Shown here: positions 63,919 through 64,000 of the stretch, piece by piece
Layout: every line of letters starts with the position of its first letter
Numbering within the stretch: position 1 is the stretch's first letter
Source of the DNA: Burkholderiales bacterium
Lineage (GTDB): Bacteria > Pseudomonadota > Gammaproteobacteria > Burkholderiales > Burkholderiaceae_C
Length of the DNA: 64,000 bases
Direction of reading: 5' to 3'
NCBI GenBank assembly: GCA_016191525.1
Contig: JACPOK010000026.1
Location: 1 to 64,000 of the forward strand
Notes under the pieces: generated by a model
Seen by the model: only the letters and a program-made list of their open reading frames with translations
What the model was told of the DNA's origin: nothing
Databases searched by the model: none
Translations under genes and position numbers: made by a program

Positions 63919-64000
63919 GCCAGCGCCTCTGCTGCGACCCGCGCCGTTTCGGCGCGCGCCTTAGAGGACGGGGCTGCCTTGATGCCCGCAAGCTTCGTCC
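63915..64000 (-). CDS. C-terminal end of an unidentified upstream gene (partial)
   Basis: Only the last 27 codons are in the window (…AETARVAAEALA then stop). The Ala/Lys-rich tail does not allow identification. The stop overlaps the DUF3141 start (ATGA), so the gene heads the same leftward operon. Confidence 0.6.
   Translation of the reverse strand, partial: TKLAGIKAAPSSKARAETARVAAEALA

Overview
The window looks like GC-rich chromosomal, plasmid or integrated-element DNA from a betaproteobacterium of the order Burkholderiales, most likely near Comamonadaceae. This is inferred from a Burkholderiales-type trimeric porin, a Bug/TctC-type solute-binding protein, a DUF4148 protein, the style of the cus/cop genes and uniformly GC-rich codon use. 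No rRNA, tRNA, CRISPR array or complete insertion sequence was recognised.

Region 1 (1-17.9 kb) is mobile-element-like. It starts inside a secreted-type protein with a poly-proline linker and a Hint (hedgehog/intein) domain, coupled to a ferritin-like protein and a DsbC-like protein that has lost the first Cys of its CXXC site. A minus-strand set follows: actin-like ParM, a ParR-like partner, a membrane-anchored small protein, a lytic transglycosylase and a secreted alpha/beta hydrolase. A roughly 1.1 kb hairpin-rich non-coding stretch separates it from a rightward operon. That operon opens with two tyrosine-recombinase-family genes, of which only the second keeps the catalytic residues. It continues with about a dozen mostly unknown genes joined by ATGA/GTGA overlaps, including a DUF6283 protein and two Fe(II)/2-oxoglutarate-oxygenase-like proteins.

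Region 2 (17.9-22.8 kb) is a LysR-controlled uptake/catabolic set: LysR regulator, small secreted protein, porin, threonine-synthase-like PLP enzyme and Bug solute-binding protein.

Region 3 (22.9-44.7 kb) is a large copper/silver resistance island. It holds periplasmic copper proteins (multicopper oxidase, cupredoxin, DUF411, two CusF proteins, DUF305), a cysteine-rich Csp-like storage protein, HupE/UreJ, a TolC-family lipoprotein, a CusRS-type two-component system, a phosphatidylserine decarboxylase, a Cu(I) P-type ATPase with an HMA protein and two small membrane proteins, and cusCBA. Two promoters share a near-palindrome with identical spacing to a downstream element, which suggests one response-regulator regulon. 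A separate promoter has the 19-bp spacer typical of MerR/CueR control.

Region 4 (44.7-64 kb) is a metabolic and stress block. Phosphoketolase and acetate kinase are translationally coupled to the end of cusA. Facing them is a nearly gap-free run of leftward genes: a DUF3141 hydrolase-like protein, a YncE-type propeller, membrane proteins, an MFS transporter, a Zn-alcohol dehydrogenase, a lycopene-cyclase-domain protein, archaeal-type GAPDH, an MBL/beta-CASP RNase-like protein, a thymidine/AMP-phosphorylase-family protein, PRPP synthetase, a universal stress protein and an AsnO-type amidotransferase. Taken together, these could convert RNA-derived ribose phosphate to acetyl phosphate and ATP. 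That pathway is an inference, not a demonstrated system.
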